64,000 nucleotides of DNA from Burkholderia humptydooensis (GTDB taxonomy: Bacteria > Pseudomonadota > Gammaproteobacteria > Burkholderiales > Burkholderiaceae), in NCBI RefSeq assembly GCF_001513745.1, contig NZ_CP013382.1, forward strand, positions 2,356,001 through 2,420,000, given 5' to 3'. Position 1 is the stretch's first letter, and every line of letters starts with the position of its first letter. Made by a program: the position numbers and the translations under genes. Below are positions 21,232 through 30,219 of the stretch, piece by piece. The notes below the pieces were generated by a model, which was given only the letters and a program-made list of their open reading frames with translations, had not been told where the DNA came from and ran no database searches.

Positions 21232-21457
21232 AGACCTCATTTCGTGGTCGCTGGCATTCCTGCGTATCCCTCCGGAGCAGCGGCAAGAGAAATGGATCGA
21301 CCGCTGCGCGAAGCGCTATGAAGAGCGCGGCGGCGTCGATAGCAAGACCGCTCACGCCTTCGCGCTAGCTTGCTGGGAGAACCGGATGGACGACCGAGAT
21401 TCACCTGAAGACGCAGCCGACGATGACATGTCGTATTGGGAGAACGATGGTGCATAA
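21224..21457 (+). CDS. Hypothetical phage protein (77 aa)
   Basis: Acidic, helical small protein opening MLEDLISWSLAFLRIPPEQR and ending in an Asp/Glu-rich tail. ATG 21224 overlaps the preceding stop by 8 bases and follows a GGAG. Family not recognised. Confidence 0.55.
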   Translation: MLEDLISWSLAFLRIPPEQRQEKWIDRCAKRYEERGGVDSKTAHAFALACWENRMDDRDSPEDAADDDMSYWENDGA

Positions 21458-22259
21458 GCCGACCATGACTGTCAAGCTGACGGCCGACCAGATCGTTGAA
21501 ATCTGGAATCACGTCGAATGGAAGGATCTCAATCCGTTCACGACTGATTTCCAGCACTCATTGCTGATGCGCTTCGCGCGCGACATTGAGAGCTTCCTTC
21601 TCGACCTCGACGCCTCCCGGCAAGTCGAAATCGACGCCTACAAGCGAGAAGTTCGGGAACTTGAGGCTGCGCTCGCGTCGATGAGGTGGCAGCTTCAGGG
21701 GGCACAGCATACAAGCGATGAGTGCCCGCATGGCATTGACGATGGAGCATGCAAGCATTGCTATCAAGAGGCGACGAAGCCAATCTATAAAGAACGTCTC
21801 ACCGCCGCCCCGGCGCAGCAGTGGAGCGGCGAGATGACGAATGCCGATCGCGCCACCCTGATCCAGGCGCTCCAGAAAGCGCTCGCGTATTGGATGCCCA
21901 AGGTGTTTGACGAGCGTTCGGCGCACGATGCATATCTCCTCGTCGGCTACGAAGGCGAGATAGAGACGCGCTGCTGGGGCGATGAGATAGCCGCAACAGT
22001 CCCGCGATGGACGCCGGTAAGAGAAAGCCTTCCGACTACGTCTGGCTGGTATCTCGTGATGCTCAAGCCCGACAACGATTGGGGTCTGATGAGCGACACG
22101 CCACTTCAGGTCGAGTTCGACGCATACACGTATAAGCCGAAGGCTTTCACGTGCCTCTATGACTGGCGCGCGGATGAAGACATTACTGCGGCGGTCACGC
22201 ACTGGATGCCGATGCCTTGCGCCCCGGTCGATGCCGCCCGCTCAGGAGACGAATCGTGA
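21447..22259 (+). CDS. DUF551-domain phage protein (270 aa)
   Basis: The C-terminal ~80 residues fit DUF551: WTPVRESLPTTSGWYLVM near the start and THWMPMPCAP at the end. This domain occurs in many temperate-phage accessory proteins without a known reaction. The N-terminal part is helical and contains a possible small metal site (ECPHGIDDGACKHCY). GGGAGA precedes ATG 21447; the start overlaps the previous gene. Confidence 0.7.
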   Translation: MVHKPTMTVKLTADQIVEIWNHVEWKDLNPFTTDFQHSLLMRFARDIESFLLDLDASRQVEIDAYKREVRELEAALASMRWQLQGAQHTSDECPHGIDDGACKHCYQEATKPIYKERLTAAPAQQWSGEMTNADRATLIQALQKALAYWMPKVFDERSAHDAYLLVGYEGEIETRCWGDEIAATVPRWTPVRESLPTTSGWYLVMLKPDNDWGLMSDTPLQVEFDAYTYKPKAFTCLYDWRADEDITAAVTHWMPMPCAPVDAARSGDES

Positions 22260-22534
22260 AAAAGACGCGCGCATCTCGTGAGCGATTCCCGGAAAAGTGC
22301 CTCGTCTGCCGGAAACGGTGTCCCGAGAAAACCATGCCAGCCGCCTATGCCTGGGATTGGTTTCACATCTATCTACCCGCTCAGGCACATTTCTGCCCCG
22401 AGCATAAAGTCGGCGAATTGCACGACCGACTTTTTCGAATCGGCCAGAAAAAACCGGAGACGTGGACCAGCGATGAGCAGAAGTTCGTCGCCGCATTTTT
22501 GTCTGAGCTCCGTGCGATTGGAGGCCAATCATGA
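22256..22534 (+). CDS. Hypothetical Cys-containing phage protein (92 aa)
   Basis: Starts at GTG 22256 overlapping the previous stop. KCLVCRKRCPEKTMP and a later HFCPEHK give four cysteines and a His in a pattern compatible with a zinc-binding domain. It may bind nucleic acid, but no family is recognised. Confidence 0.55.
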   Translation: MKKTRASRERFPEKCLVCRKRCPEKTMPAAYAWDWFHIYLPAQAHFCPEHKVGELHDRLFRIGQKKPETWTSDEQKFVAAFLSELRAIGGQS

Positions 22535-22758
22535 AGATCCCCGGAATCGAACTGAGTACGGTCAACCCGAAGTGGCGCATGCGAGTTCGACCGTGGCTCA
22601 ACATGAAGACGCTCAAGCCGGTGTACTCGGTCGAAGTTCATCACCCTGAGTTCAAGGTGTGGCTGGCGATCTATGCAGCGAAGCGCGGTCTAAAGCGATT
22701 CAAAACTGACGAGGATGCCAAGGAATTCATCGACGGCCTGAAGGGACGCCAATCATGA
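22531..22758 (+). CDS. Hypothetical phage protein (75 aa)
   Basis: Basic small protein opening MKIPGIELSTVNPKWRMRV and ending DEDAKEFIDGLKGRQS. A YSVEVHHPEFKVWLAIYAAK segment suggests a beta-alpha fold. ATGA overlaps at both ends. Unknown function. Confidence 0.55.
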   Translation: MKIPGIELSTVNPKWRMRVRPWLNMKTLKPVYSVEVHHPEFKVWLAIYAAKRGLKRFKTDEDAKEFIDGLKGRQS

Positions 22759-23078
22759 AGATCACCGATGACATGCTGACGGAGATGGAGCCGATCGTCT
22801 CGCAGTGGATTCGCGAACGTGGCACCTCAATGGATGGCGCAAGCTATGCGGCTGCGCTGGAACTGGCCGCATACGTTGCCGCCCGCCGCACCACTCCCGA
22901 CAGGGACGCGGGCCTTGAGGATGCAGCCGTGCTCATGGAACAACGCGCGGCCGAGATTGAGGCGTGCGGAAACATGACCGCACACACGATGGCCCTCATC
23001 TATCGCGACGAGGCCGAGAAAATCCGCGCCCTGAAGACCACTCCCACCGCCGCATCGAGGGAAGAAGGGAATGGCTGA
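22755..23078 (+). CDS. Hypothetical phage protein (107 aa)
   Basis: Helical protein opening MKITDDMLTEMEPIVSQWIR. The GLEDAAVLMEQRAAEIEACG and ALIYRDEAEKIRAL segments are the usual C-terminal pattern of small phage proteins of unknown function. It overlaps both neighbours. Confidence 0.6.
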   Translation: MKITDDMLTEMEPIVSQWIRERGTSMDGASYAAALELAAYVAARRTTPDRDAGLEDAAVLMEQRAAEIEACGNMTAHTMALIYRDEAEKIRALKTTPTAASREEGNG

Positions 23079-23475
23079 AATCGACGTGAAGAAACTGCGG
23101 GAGTTGGCGCAGAAGGCGACGCCGGGGCCGTGGGCCGTTGACACTGAATGCCTTGATGGTCATGGCCGTCTTTATGTATCCAAGGGGCGGTCGGACTATC
23201 TGCTTGGCCGCATCCTCGAAGTATTCCAAAACTGCCTTGTGCGAAGTAAGCAGCGTATGGCGAATGCTGAATATATTGCTGCCGCTAACCCAGCAACCAT
23301 CCTCGTCATTTGCGACCGCCTAGAAGCAGCGGAGAAAGATGCGGGGCGGTATCGGACGTTTCTGAAAATCAACCTCCAGCAACTTGCGGAGCTTCGGTAT
23401 CAGGTCAATCAGGAGGGGAAGTCTATTGATGACTTGCTCGACGCACTCGCGCAACGACAGGGAGAAGGATCGTGA
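23071..23475 (+). CDS. Ead/Ea22-like phage protein (134 aa)
   Basis: Opens with LRELAQKATPGPWAV and contains AEYIAAANPATILVICDRLE, the signatures of the Ead/Ea22-like family found in the integrase-proximal accessory region of lambdoid phages. The rest is coiled coil (AAEKDAGRYRTFLKINLQQL). Family function is unknown; lambda Ea22 has been linked to lytic/lysogenic bias. Confidence 0.75.
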   Translation: MAEIDVKKLRELAQKATPGPWAVDTECLDGHGRLYVSKGRSDYLLGRILEVFQNCLVRSKQRMANAEYIAAANPATILVICDRLEAAEKDAGRYRTFLKINLQQLAELRYQVNQEGKSIDDLLDALAQRQGEGS

Positions 23476-23744
23476 GCGGATGGTGCAGATACATCACGAG
23501 CGTGCGAATCATACACGTTCCGACTGGGATCAAGGTGTACGCCGAGGGAGGCTTGAACGCATCAATACGCAAGCTTCGAGATCGTGCGATGGAAGTCCTG
23601 CGCGCTCGGATAAATGCCCGAAAAATGGGTATTCAGGAGCCGACCGAAATCACGCACGACTATGAATTCCCGGACGACAACCCGTGGCCTAACGATGTGA
23701 CGGAATACCGCCGCACCCCTGCTAGCGAGGGAGAACAGAAATGA
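23472..23744 (+). CDS. Release-factor-like protein lacking GGQ (90 aa)
   Basis: Residues ~8-50 resemble the part of bacterial peptide release factors just after GGQ: VRIIHVPTGIKV, then RDRAMEVLRARINARKM, similar in spacing to VRITHIPTGIV and RAM-x-x-L-x-A-x-L in RF1/RF2. The GGQ loop that triggers peptide release is absent, so it cannot hydrolyse peptidyl-tRNA alone. The C-terminal 35 residues are acidic and unrelated. Starts at GTG 23472. It may be ribosome-binding or an evolutionary remnant. Confidence 0.55.
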   Translation: MSGWCRYITSVRIIHVPTGIKVYAEGGLNASIRKLRDRAMEVLRARINARKMGIQEPTEITHDYEFPDDNPWPNDVTEYRRTPASEGEQK

Positions 23745-23782
23745 GCATCGGCCTCGTAATTGAGGCGGCTGCCGAAGGCTAG
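23741..23782 (+). pseudogene. Truncated ORF remnant (13 codons)
   Basis: An ATG overlapping the previous stop as ATGA opens MSIGLVIEAAAEG and stops at TAG 23780. In related operons such coupled starts lead into full genes, so this is probably the 5' end of a gene that was cut where the convergent genes begin. Confidence 0.3.
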
Positions 23783-23797
23783 GAACGTCGGATAGTC

Positions 23798-24022
23798 CTA
23801 CGAAGTGGATCCGCGAGCACTGATAATTGCGATCTGCAGCACGCGCTGCAGGGCTTCATGTTCGCTTAGACCGGCATCAAGAAACGGTCGAATGCTTACC
23901 TTATCGGGATGAGATGGCCGGCCTGCAGGACCGACCGTGATAACCGCCTCAGCAGTTCCAGCCAGCAAAGCAACTATAACCACCTTGCCATTTACAAACT
24001 CTTGCACAGTTGGTTGCTGCAT
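23798..24022 (-). CDS. Hypothetical protein (74 aa), antisense cassette
   Basis: Starts at ATG 24022 with a strong GGAGGCGTT ribosome site, so translation from here is convincing. The protein opens MQQPTVQEFVNGKVVIVALL and contains SIRPFLDAGLSEHEALQRVL. It is transcribed opposite to the phage operon, together with the gene at 24075, as expected for a lysogen-expressed cassette next to the integrase. Family unknown. Confidence 0.6.
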   Translation of the reverse strand: MQQPTVQEFVNGKVVIVALLAGTAEAVITVGPAGRPSHPDKVSIRPFLDAGLSEHEALQRVLQIAIISARGSTS

Positions 24023-24074
24023 AACGCCTCCTTGATATAGTGTCGCGGACCCAAACCCGAGGGCAGACGAATGG

Positions 24075-24284
24075 TCAGCCGTAACGGCTAAGCCACTCTT
24101 CTGAAAATTTTCTCGCATATTCCACTGATTCGGTTTCTGTGTCGAACTTGCCAAGATTCCGGAATGCAGCATCCTGGCTGAATCCCAACTTCGTTACCTC
24201 GACCTGCGCGGCATACCCGCCGTCCTCGGTCACGCGCAGATCGCAGTTCATCGCGTAGCCGCGCATCACAAATACCTTTTTCAT
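24075..24284 (-). CDS. Hypothetical protein (69 aa), antisense cassette
   Basis: Opens MKKVFVMRGYAMNCDLRVTE. The sequence DGGYAAQVEV and the C-terminal SVEYARKFSEEWLSRYG resemble a small alpha/beta domain like those of DUF-type or HicB-like small proteins, but I cannot assign it. It is divergent from the DUF4224 gene and upstream of 23798 on the same strand, so the two may be co-transcribed. Confidence 0.5.
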   Translation of the reverse strand: MKKVFVMRGYAMNCDLRVTEDGGYAAQVEVTKLGFSQDAAFRNLGKFDTETESVEYARKFSEEWLSRYG

Positions 24285-24356
24285 TAGTTCACGGCAAATT
24301 GTGATGCGAACAATCGTAGCACAAGCACTTGTCGTATTCTGAATGTGAGTCGCACA

Positions 24357-24590
24357 ATGGAATCCCTCACCCTGACTGAGCAAGAAATCGTAGAGGCGAC
24401 GGGCTATAAGCAACCGTGCCGGCAATTGATCGCATTGCAGCGAGCAGGCATTCCGGCGGATCGCCGCCCCGATGGCAGCGTCCGGGTATGGCGCCATCAC
24501 CTTGCCGGGCAACCCGAGGCGGATCGCAAGGCGTCTCGGCGACGCCCGCAGCTCACGTCCGATATGAAGGCGGCACGACATGATCGGTAG
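24357..24590 (+). CDS. DUF4224-domain protein (integrase-linked)
   Basis: This 77-aa protein fits DUF4224: SLTLTEQEIVEATGYKQPCRQ, then QRAGIPADRRPDGSVRVWR. These proteins are commonly found directly upstream of phage tyrosine integrases and look like small winged-helix/excisionase-type DNA-binding proteins. It overlaps the integrase start by 11 bases. A role in controlling integration or excision is inferred from position. Confidence 0.75.
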   Translation: MESLTLTEQEIVEATGYKQPCRQLIALQRAGIPADRRPDGSVRVWRHHLAGQPEADRKASRRRPQLTSDMKAARHDR

Positions 24591-25686
24591 ACGCAAAACC
24601 CCATCTCACCTTCCGGCCCGCGTCTACGAAAAACACGGGACATGGTGGTTCGTCGATAAGGACAGGAAGTGGCATAAGCTCTGCCGCGTCAAAGAAGGTA
24701 TCGTGCGACTTTATGAATCGCTCGCCGAGTACACGCGTGATTCTGATGGCAAGGCTGCCCTCGAGAACACCATGCCGACCCTTCTGGATGACTGGATCAA
24801 AAGGAAGTTGCCCACATACGCGCCGAAGACTCGGTCGAACTACCTCAAGATGATCGGGTTAATCCGCAGAGAATTCGGACCGCAATGGCTAATCGAAGAC
24901 GTCCGCCCAACAGATGTCGCGCGTTTCCTGGACAAGCATTTTCACGACAAGCCAAGTAGCAGTAACAAGTACAAGGCATTGCTGTCGCTGATCTTCATGC
25001 ACGCTGTTCGTCGAGGCTTGCGCGATCGCAATCCAGCACGCGAAATCGGTGCCGCTAGGGAAAAGAAGCGCGACCGCTATATTACGGATGCAGAATTGGA
25101 TGCGGTGCGCGCGGCCGTTATCGCAAGTGCTGATTACAAGACATCGTCAGCACGGTCGATTCTATGCCTGATCGATTTGGCCTACCAAACCGCCCAACGC
25201 ATCGGCGATCTTCTGGCGCTAAACTGGCAGAACGTATCCGACGAGGGAATTTCGTTTCATCCAAGCAAAACGGTCAACAGTAGTGGCGTGCGCCTCCTGA
25301 TCGAGATGACGGATGATCTTCGAGCAACACTCGACCAGGCACGCGGAGGAAAGGTGATGGCCATCGGACCGGTGATTTGTACGCACACTGGCGGCCGCTT
25401 CACGTACATCGGCGCGTACTCCGGATGGAAGCGCGCCTGCGATCGCGCACGCGCAGCATACGAGAAAGCATGTGCAGAGAAAGGGATCGCGCCAGATCCG
25501 AAGCACCTGATCGGGATGCACTTCCACGATCTGCGAGCAAAGGCACTGACCGATCTGAAGCGGCAGCGTGGAGCGGCGGCGGCCCAATCATTGGCCGGCC
25601 ATACAACCGAAGGCATGACCGCGCACTATACGAAGGCTCGAGAGGTGGAGCGCGTCCAACCGGTGCCAATGAAGCATGCAAGTTAG
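24580..25686 (+). CDS. int: Tyrosine-type site-specific integrase
   Basis: This 368-aa protein has an N-terminal arm-binding region, a SAM-like core-binding domain (LPTYAPKTRSNYLKMIGLI) and a C-terminal catalytic domain. Catalytic landmarks are Arg in AYQTAQRIGDLL, His-x-x-Arg in HFHDLRAKAL, His in LAGHTTEGMT and the nucleophile Tyr in AHYTKAREV. It integrates and excises the prophage. It lies at the right end of the element, next to amn, so attachment is predicted within or beside the amn 3' end. Confidence 0.95.
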   Translation: MIGRRKTPSHLPARVYEKHGTWWFVDKDRKWHKLCRVKEGIVRLYESLAEYTRDSDGKAALENTMPTLLDDWIKRKLPTYAPKTRSNYLKMIGLIRREFGPQWLIEDVRPTDVARFLDKHFHDKPSSSNKYKALLSLIFMHAVRRGLRDRNPAREIGAAREKKRDRYITDAELDAVRAAVIASADYKTSSARSILCLIDLAYQTAQRIGDLLALNWQNVSDEGISFHPSKTVNSSGVRLLIEMTDDLRATLDQARGGKVMAIGPVICTHTGGRFTYIGAYSGWKRACDRARAAYEKACAEKGIAPDPKHLIGMHFHDLRAKALTDLKRQRGAAAAQSLAGHTTEGMTAHYTKAREVERVQPVPMKHAS

Positions 25687-25740
25687 ACACTGGCGGCCAT
25701 GTTAGACACGAAGGCTTCCCAGACCAGCCGGGGAGCCTTA
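25682..25740. other. Prophage/host junction: short direct repeats and a hairpin
   Basis: GTTAGACAC occurs at 25682-25690 and again at 25701-25709, 19 bp apart, a possible integrase arm-site pair. A 10-bp-stem hairpin with one G-T pair follows (25711-25720 with 25730-25739) and has no T-tract. The attachment core cannot be named because the other end of the prophage is not in the window. Confidence 0.4.
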
Positions 25741-25754
25741 TACCGTAAGGGTCG

Positions 25755-27281
25755 TTACTGAAACGCCACTTCCGCAAAGCTGCGCAGCTTGCGGCTATGC
25801 AGCCGGTCGAGCCCGTTCGTGCGGAGTATCTCCATCGCCTTCACGCCGATCTGCAGATGCTGATCGACTTGCCCACGATAGAACTGATCGGCCATCCCGG
25901 GCAGCTTCAGCTCGCCGTGCAGCGGCTTGTCCGACACGCACAGCAGCGTGCCGTACGGCACGCGGAAGCGAAAGCCGTTCGCGGCGATCGTCGCGCTTTC
26001 CATGTCGAGCGCGATCGCGCGGCTCTGCGACAGCCGCTGCACCGGCTCGCGATGGTCGCGCAACTCCCAGTTGCGGTTGTCGACGCTCGCCACCGTGCCC
26101 GTGCGCATCACGCGCTTGAGCTCGACGCCTTCGAGCTGCGTGACCTGCGCGACCGCGCGCTCGAGCGCGACCTGCACTTCGGCGAGCGCCGGAATCGGCA
26201 CCCATAGCGGCAGATCCGCGTCGAGCACGTGATCCTCACGAACGTAGCCATGCGCGAGCACGTAGTCGCCGAGGCGCTGCGTATTGCGCAGCCCCGCGCA
26301 GTGGCCGAGCATCACCCACGCGTGCGGACGCAGCACCGCGATGTGATCGGTGATCGTCTTCGCGTTCGACGGCCCGACGCCGATGTTGACCATCGTGATC
26401 CCGCTGCCGTCCGCGCGCTTCAGGTGATACGCGGGCATCTGCGGCGCGCGCGGCGGCGGCATGCCTTCGCTCTCCTCGTCGCCGAGGTTCGCGTTGTACG
26501 TGATCACGTCGCCCGGCTCCACGAACGCCGTATATTCGCTGCGGTACGCACGCACGTCGGGATCGTCGCTCGCCGACATCATCGTGCGGCCGAGCTTCAC
26601 GAATTCGTCGATGTAGAACTGGTAGTTCGTGTAAAGCACGTAATTCTGGAAATGCGTCGGCAGCGTCGCCGTGTAGTGGCGCAGCCGATGCAGCGAAAAA
26701 TCGACGCGCGCCGCCGTGAAGAGCGCGAGCGGATGCGGCTCGCCCGGCGCGGGCTCGTATGTGCCGTTGACGATCCGGTCGTCGAGGTACGCGAGATCCG
26801 GCGTATCGAACACGTCGCGCATCGCGACGAGGCGGTCGCGGTCGAGATCGCCTTCGAGATGGATTCCTTCGGAGAACGCGAAGTGAACCGGAATCGGCTG
26901 CGCCGACACGCCGACTTCGATCCGCACGTGATGGTTCTTCGCGAGCAGGCGCAATTGCTCGCGGTAGTAGTTCGCGAACAGGTCCGGGCGCGTGACGGTC
27001 GTCTCGAACACGCCGGGGCCGGCGACGAAGCCGTACGAGCGGCGCGAATCGATGTGCGTGTTGACGTCGGTGCGGATGCGCACGAACGGATAGCACGCGC
27101 GCACGCGCTCGTCGAACGAATCGTTGCGGCGATAGCGCGCGAACGCGTCGCGCAGGAACGCGGTGTTCGTCTCGTAGATCTCGGAGAGCCGCGCGACGGC
27201 GGCGATCGGGTCGTCGAACGCTTCGACGGATGGACTGCCCGGCGTATGCGTCCGGAAACGGCGGTTGGGATCGTTCTTCAT
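25755..27281 (-). CDS. amn: AMP nucleosidase
   Basis: The 508-aa length and sequence match AMP nucleosidase, which splits AMP into adenine and ribose 5-phosphate. The N-terminal Amn domain has FARYRRNDSFDERVRACYPFV. The C-terminal phosphorylase-like part has MVNIGVGPSNAKTITDHIAV, RPHAWVMLGHCAGLR and ALDMESATIAANGFR. The start is the ATG at 27281. The 3' end borders the prophage, but the reading frame is full length, so integration either missed or restored the coding end. Confidence 0.92.
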   Translation of the reverse strand: MKNDPNRRFRTHTPGSPSVEAFDDPIAAVARLSEIYETNTAFLRDAFARYRRNDSFDERVRACYPFVRIRTDVNTHIDSRRSYGFVAGPGVFETTVTRPDLFANYYREQLRLLAKNHHVRIEVGVSAQPIPVHFAFSEGIHLEGDLDRDRLVAMRDVFDTPDLAYLDDRIVNGTYEPAPGEPHPLALFTAARVDFSLHRLRHYTATLPTHFQNYVLYTNYQFYIDEFVKLGRTMMSASDDPDVRAYRSEYTAFVEPGDVITYNANLGDEESEGMPPPRAPQMPAYHLKRADGSGITMVNIGVGPSNAKTITDHIAVLRPHAWVMLGHCAGLRNTQRLGDYVLAHGYVREDHVLDADLPLWVPIPALAEVQVALERAVAQVTQLEGVELKRVMRTGTVASVDNRNWELRDHREPVQRLSQSRAIALDMESATIAANGFRFRVPYGTLLCVSDKPLHGELKLPGMADQFYRGQVDQHLQIGVKAMEILRTNGLDRLHSRKLRSFAEVAFQ

Positions 27282-27436
27282 GGAGCTGTGCCTCTTCTGG
27301 TCTTTTCGACATTATCACGGAACCCGCTCGCGCGGCCGATGCCCATCGCGACGGCAAGGCCGCCCGCGCATCGCCGAACGGCATCGGCATGACGCCGGTA
27401 TTTGCTAAAATCGAATGGTTCAATGGGAGAAACACG

Positions 27437-27835
27437 ATGAAGCCGCTCCTTTTCGCCGCCGCCCTGACGGCACTCGCTCTCGGCGGCCCCGCCTGCGCCG
27501 CCGACGCCGCCCAGGCAGCCGCCGACGCAAAGGCCCAGGCCGCGGCCAACGAGGCGGCCGGGCTGCCCGATCTCACGAAGATCAACCGCCCCGGCGCCGA
27601 AGTGACGTCGAAGGTCGATTTCAACGACGTGCGGCGCACGCCGAGCTTTCACGAAAAAAGCAAGAACGGCACCGAAGTCACCGAATTCCGGGATCGCGGC
27701 AAGCCGGTCGAGATCAACGTGAAGTCGAACTTCGGCACCCGCTATCAGATGAGCGCGTCGCCCGACACGTCGCCGCGCCCGCATGACGCCGGCGTGCCGG
27801 TCACCCGCCTTCCGTCCGTCAACCTGCACTATTGA
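27437..27835 (+). CDS. DUF2782-type secreted protein
   Basis: This 132-aa protein has a clear signal peptide ([21 protein letters not shown], with a cleavage site after Ala). A mature part follows: low-complexity Ala-rich, then a small conserved domain ([20 protein letters not shown]). GGGAGA precedes ATG 27437. It lies directly upstream of thrB, as DUF2782 genes often do in Burkholderiales. Periplasmic function unknown. Confidence 0.75.
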   Translation: MKPLLFAAALTALALGGPACAADAAQAAADAKAQAAANEAAGLPDLTKINRPGAEVTSKVDFNDVRRTPSFHEKSKNGTEVTEFRDRGKPVEINVKSNFGTRYQMSASPDTSPRPHDAGVPVTRLPSVNLHY

Positions 27836-27929
27836 CGCACCGCCGGCGCCGCGCGGCGCCGGCTCCCTTCCGCCCTTTTTGCGACACCGGCGCGCCGCCG
27901 GCGCGCCAACCCGAACCGATGTTTCCTGC

Positions 27930-28925
27930 ATGGCCGTTTTCACCGCAGTTTCCGACGCTGACCTCGCACTCTGGATGCGCCACTACGATCTCGGCGACGT
28001 TGTCGCGTTCCGCGGCATCCCGTCCGGCATCGAGAACAGCAACTTCTTCCTGACGACGACGCGCGGCGAATACGTGCTCACGATCTTCGAGAACCTGACG
28101 GCCGGGCAACTGCCGTTCTACATCGATCTGATGAGCCATCTCGCGAAGCACGGCGTGCCCGTGCCCGCGCCCGTCGCGCGCGACGACGGCACGCTGTTCG
28201 GCGAGCTGCACAGCAAGCCGGCCGCGATCGTCACGAAGCTCGAAGGCGCAGCGGAGCTCGCGCCCGGCGTCGAGCACTGCGTCGAAGTCGGCCAGATGCT
28301 CGCGCGCATGCACCTCGCGGGCCGCGACTATCCGCGTCATCAGCCGAACCTGCGCAGCCTGCCGTGGTGGCGCGACACGGTGCCTGCGATCGCGCCGCTC
28401 ATCACGGGCGAGCAGCGCGCGCTGCTGGAAAGCGAGCTCGCGCACCAGGCCGCGTTCTTCGCATCGGACGACTACGCGGCGCTGCCGGAAGGCCCGTGCC
28501 ATTGCGACCTGTTCCGCGACAACGCGCTCTTCGCGCACGCGGCCCCGGACACCGGCCACTCGGTGCGGCTCGGCGGCTTCTTCGATTTCTACTTCGCCGG
28601 TTGCGACAAATGGCTGTTCGACGTCGCGGTGACGGTCAACGACTGGTGCGTCGATCTGCCGACGGGCGCGCTCGACGCCGCGCGCGCCGACGCGCTGCTG
28701 CGTGCGTACCAGACGGTGCGCCCGTTCACCGCGGACGAGCGCCGCCACTGGGGCGACATGCTGCGCGCGGGCGCGTACCGCTTCTGGGTATCGCGCCTGT
28801 ATGATTTCCACCTCCCCCGCGCCGCGCAGATGCTGAAGCCGCACGACCCGGGCCATTTCGAACGCATCCTGCGCGAACGCATCGCGCACGCGGGCGCGCT
28901 CCCCGAGACCCACGCATGCAACTGA
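27930..28925 (+). CDS. thrB: Homoserine kinase, ThrB type II
   Basis: This 331-aa protein belongs to the aminoglycoside-phosphotransferase-like homoserine kinases. Nucleotide-binding N-lobe: [22 protein letters not shown]. Catalytic loop: [13 protein letters not shown]. Metal-binding: [19 protein letters not shown]. It phosphorylates homoserine in threonine synthesis. The stop overlaps the next gene by 10 bases, so the membrane protein is probably co-translated. Confidence 0.93.
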   Translation: MAVFTAVSDADLALWMRHYDLGDVVAFRGIPSGIENSNFFLTTTRGEYVLTIFENLTAGQLPFYIDLMSHLAKHGVPVPAPVARDDGTLFGELHSKPAAIVTKLEGAAELAPGVEHCVEVGQMLARMHLAGRDYPRHQPNLRSLPWWRDTVPAIAPLITGEQRALLESELAHQAAFFASDDYAALPEGPCHCDLFRDNALFAHAAPDTGHSVRLGGFFDFYFAGCDKWLFDVAVTVNDWCVDLPTGALDAARADALLRAYQTVRPFTADERRHWGDMLRAGAYRFWVSRLYDFHLPRAAQMLKPHDPGHFERILRERIAHAGALPETHACN

Positions 28926-29728
28926 TCGAAGTCTCCGCCAAGACCGGCTACGTGTGGTTCCGCCAGGGCATCTGGCTATTCCGGCGCAATCCGCTCGCGT
29001 TCGTCACGCTGTTCTTCACGTACCTGCTCGCGATGATGCTGGTGTCGCTCGTGCCCGTGATCGGCGCCGCGCTGCCGCTCTTGTTCATTCCCGGCATCGC
29101 GGTCGGCTTCATGGCGGCGTGCCGCGACACGATCGCCGGCAAGCAGGTGCTGCCGACGATCCTGATCGACGGCTTCCGCTCGTACGGGCCGATCGTCACG
29201 CAGCGGCTGTTCACGCTCGGCGGGCTTTACATCGTATCGATGGCGGCCGTGTTCGCGTGCTCGGCGCTCGGCGACGGCGGCACGCTGCTGAAGATCATGT
29301 TCGGCCTCGGCGCCGAAAACCTCGGGCCGGAAGCGCTCGATTCGCCGGGCGTCAAGATTGCGGTGCTGATCGCGGCCGCGCTGTACGCGCCGGTCGCGAT
29401 GATGTTCTGGTTCGCGCCGGTGCTGACCGCGTGGCACGACATTCCGCCCGTGAAGGCGCTGTTCTTCAGCGTCGTGAGCTGCTGGCGCAACAAGGGCGCG
29501 TTCACTGTCTACGGGCTGCTGTGGTTCGGGCTCGCGCTCGGCGTGTCGTTCGGGCTCGCCGCGCTGATGCAGGCGCTCGGCGCCGGCGCGTACGCGCTCG
29601 CGGTGATGATGCCGGCATCGATCGTCATCACCGCGATGCTTTACTGCTCGTTCTACGCGACCTATCGCGGCTGCTTCGGCGTGCAGGAGCCCGGGGCGTC
29701 GAAGCTGCCGAACGCCCCCGATCGGTGA
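28916..29728 (+). CDS. BPSS1780-family membrane protein
   Basis: This 270-aa protein has about six hydrophobic helices ([20 protein letters not shown] and later [14 protein letters not shown] among them) and opens with the conserved [17 protein letters not shown]. It matches the family named after B. pseudomallei BPSS1780, of unknown function, related to YciC-like inner-membrane proteins. It overlaps thrB. Confidence 0.8.
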   Translation: MQLIEVSAKTGYVWFRQGIWLFRRNPLAFVTLFFTYLLAMMLVSLVPVIGAALPLLFIPGIAVGFMAACRDTIAGKQVLPTILIDGFRSYGPIVTQRLFTLGGLYIVSMAAVFACSALGDGGTLLKIMFGLGAENLGPEALDSPGVKIAVLIAAALYAPVAMMFWFAPVLTAWHDIPPVKALFFSVVSCWRNKGAFTVYGLLWFGLALGVSFGLAALMQALGAGAYALAVMMPASIVITAMLYCSFYATYRGCFGVQEPGASKLPNAPDR

Positions 29729-30179
29729 GCGCCCCGGCGGGAAGCGGGATGGCCGCGCGAAAGCGTGGGCGTCCCGCGCAGGTCATCGTCCGGCGCCGAT
29801 TGGCCGGCAGGGCCGCGATGCTGCTTTAGCGAGGAAAACGGCACGAACGCGGCGTCAAATGAGGGAATCGACGAATCGCCCGACGGCGACGCCGCATCGC
29901 AACGAAAACGCCCCTCCCGCGAAACGGCATCGCCATAGCGTCCTCTCGCCCTCTTTCCACACGCTCCCGCACTCGACACGCATTCCGTCGCCGCCCGCTG
30001 CGGCGCATTCGCGCCCGCCGGCTTTCGCCGTCCGCCAGGTCCGGCGCCGTCGGCCTCGCTGCCATTGAGCTCGACGATACCGCTGCCGCTGCCGCCGTGG
30101 CGGCGATCACCCGATTCGCCGGCTCCCCTTTTGATCGATCCTCGCCTCTCGCCAATCGGCATGGTTAGGCGCAAAATCG
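29729..30179. other. Intergenic region, no supported gene
   Basis: About 450 bases between the membrane protein and the ohrR operator. Only low-complexity, Arg/Ala-rich shadow frames exist on either strand. No RNA gene or clear terminator is visible. Confidence 0.5.
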
Positions 30180-30192
30180 TTAGCACACGAAT
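30180..30192. promoter_or_regulatory. Candidate OhrR operator upstream of ohrR
   Basis: TTAGCACACGAAT lies 28 bases before the ohrR ATG and agrees at 11 of 13 positions with TTTGCACACTAAT (30716-30728) upstream of ohr. Sharing one motif between the regulator and its target is the expected pattern for autoregulation. Confidence 0.5.
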
Positions 30193-30219
30193 CTTTTGCA
30201 CCTTATCGAAACTTTCGCC

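Larger units (their letters stand above)
1..25750. mobile_element. Prophage, right part (left end outside window)
   Basis: The stretch holds replication, repressor, recombination, DGR and integrase genes in lambdoid-like order and ends with a tyrosine integrase 69 bp from the stop of chromosomal amn. Gene packing is phage-like, with many 4-base ATGA stop/start overlaps. The minus-strand operon continues past base 1. No capsid, tail or lysis genes are visible, so these either lie to the left or are missing. The right boundary is placed between the integrase stop (25686) and the amn stop (25755) by inference, because the second attachment site is not in view. Confidence 0.9.

Noticed and set aside
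25711..25739. Hairpin after the integrase as a Rho-independent terminator
   Set aside because: The stem is good but neither strand has a following T-tract, so it is only noted as part of the junction.
1..25750. Search for tRNA genes, CRISPR arrays or lysis/structural genes
   Set aside because: No cloverleaf-like segment, no regularly spaced repeat-spacer pattern and no capsid, tail, holin or endolysin motif was seen. The 12-bp repeats at 4019 are too short and close for CRISPR.
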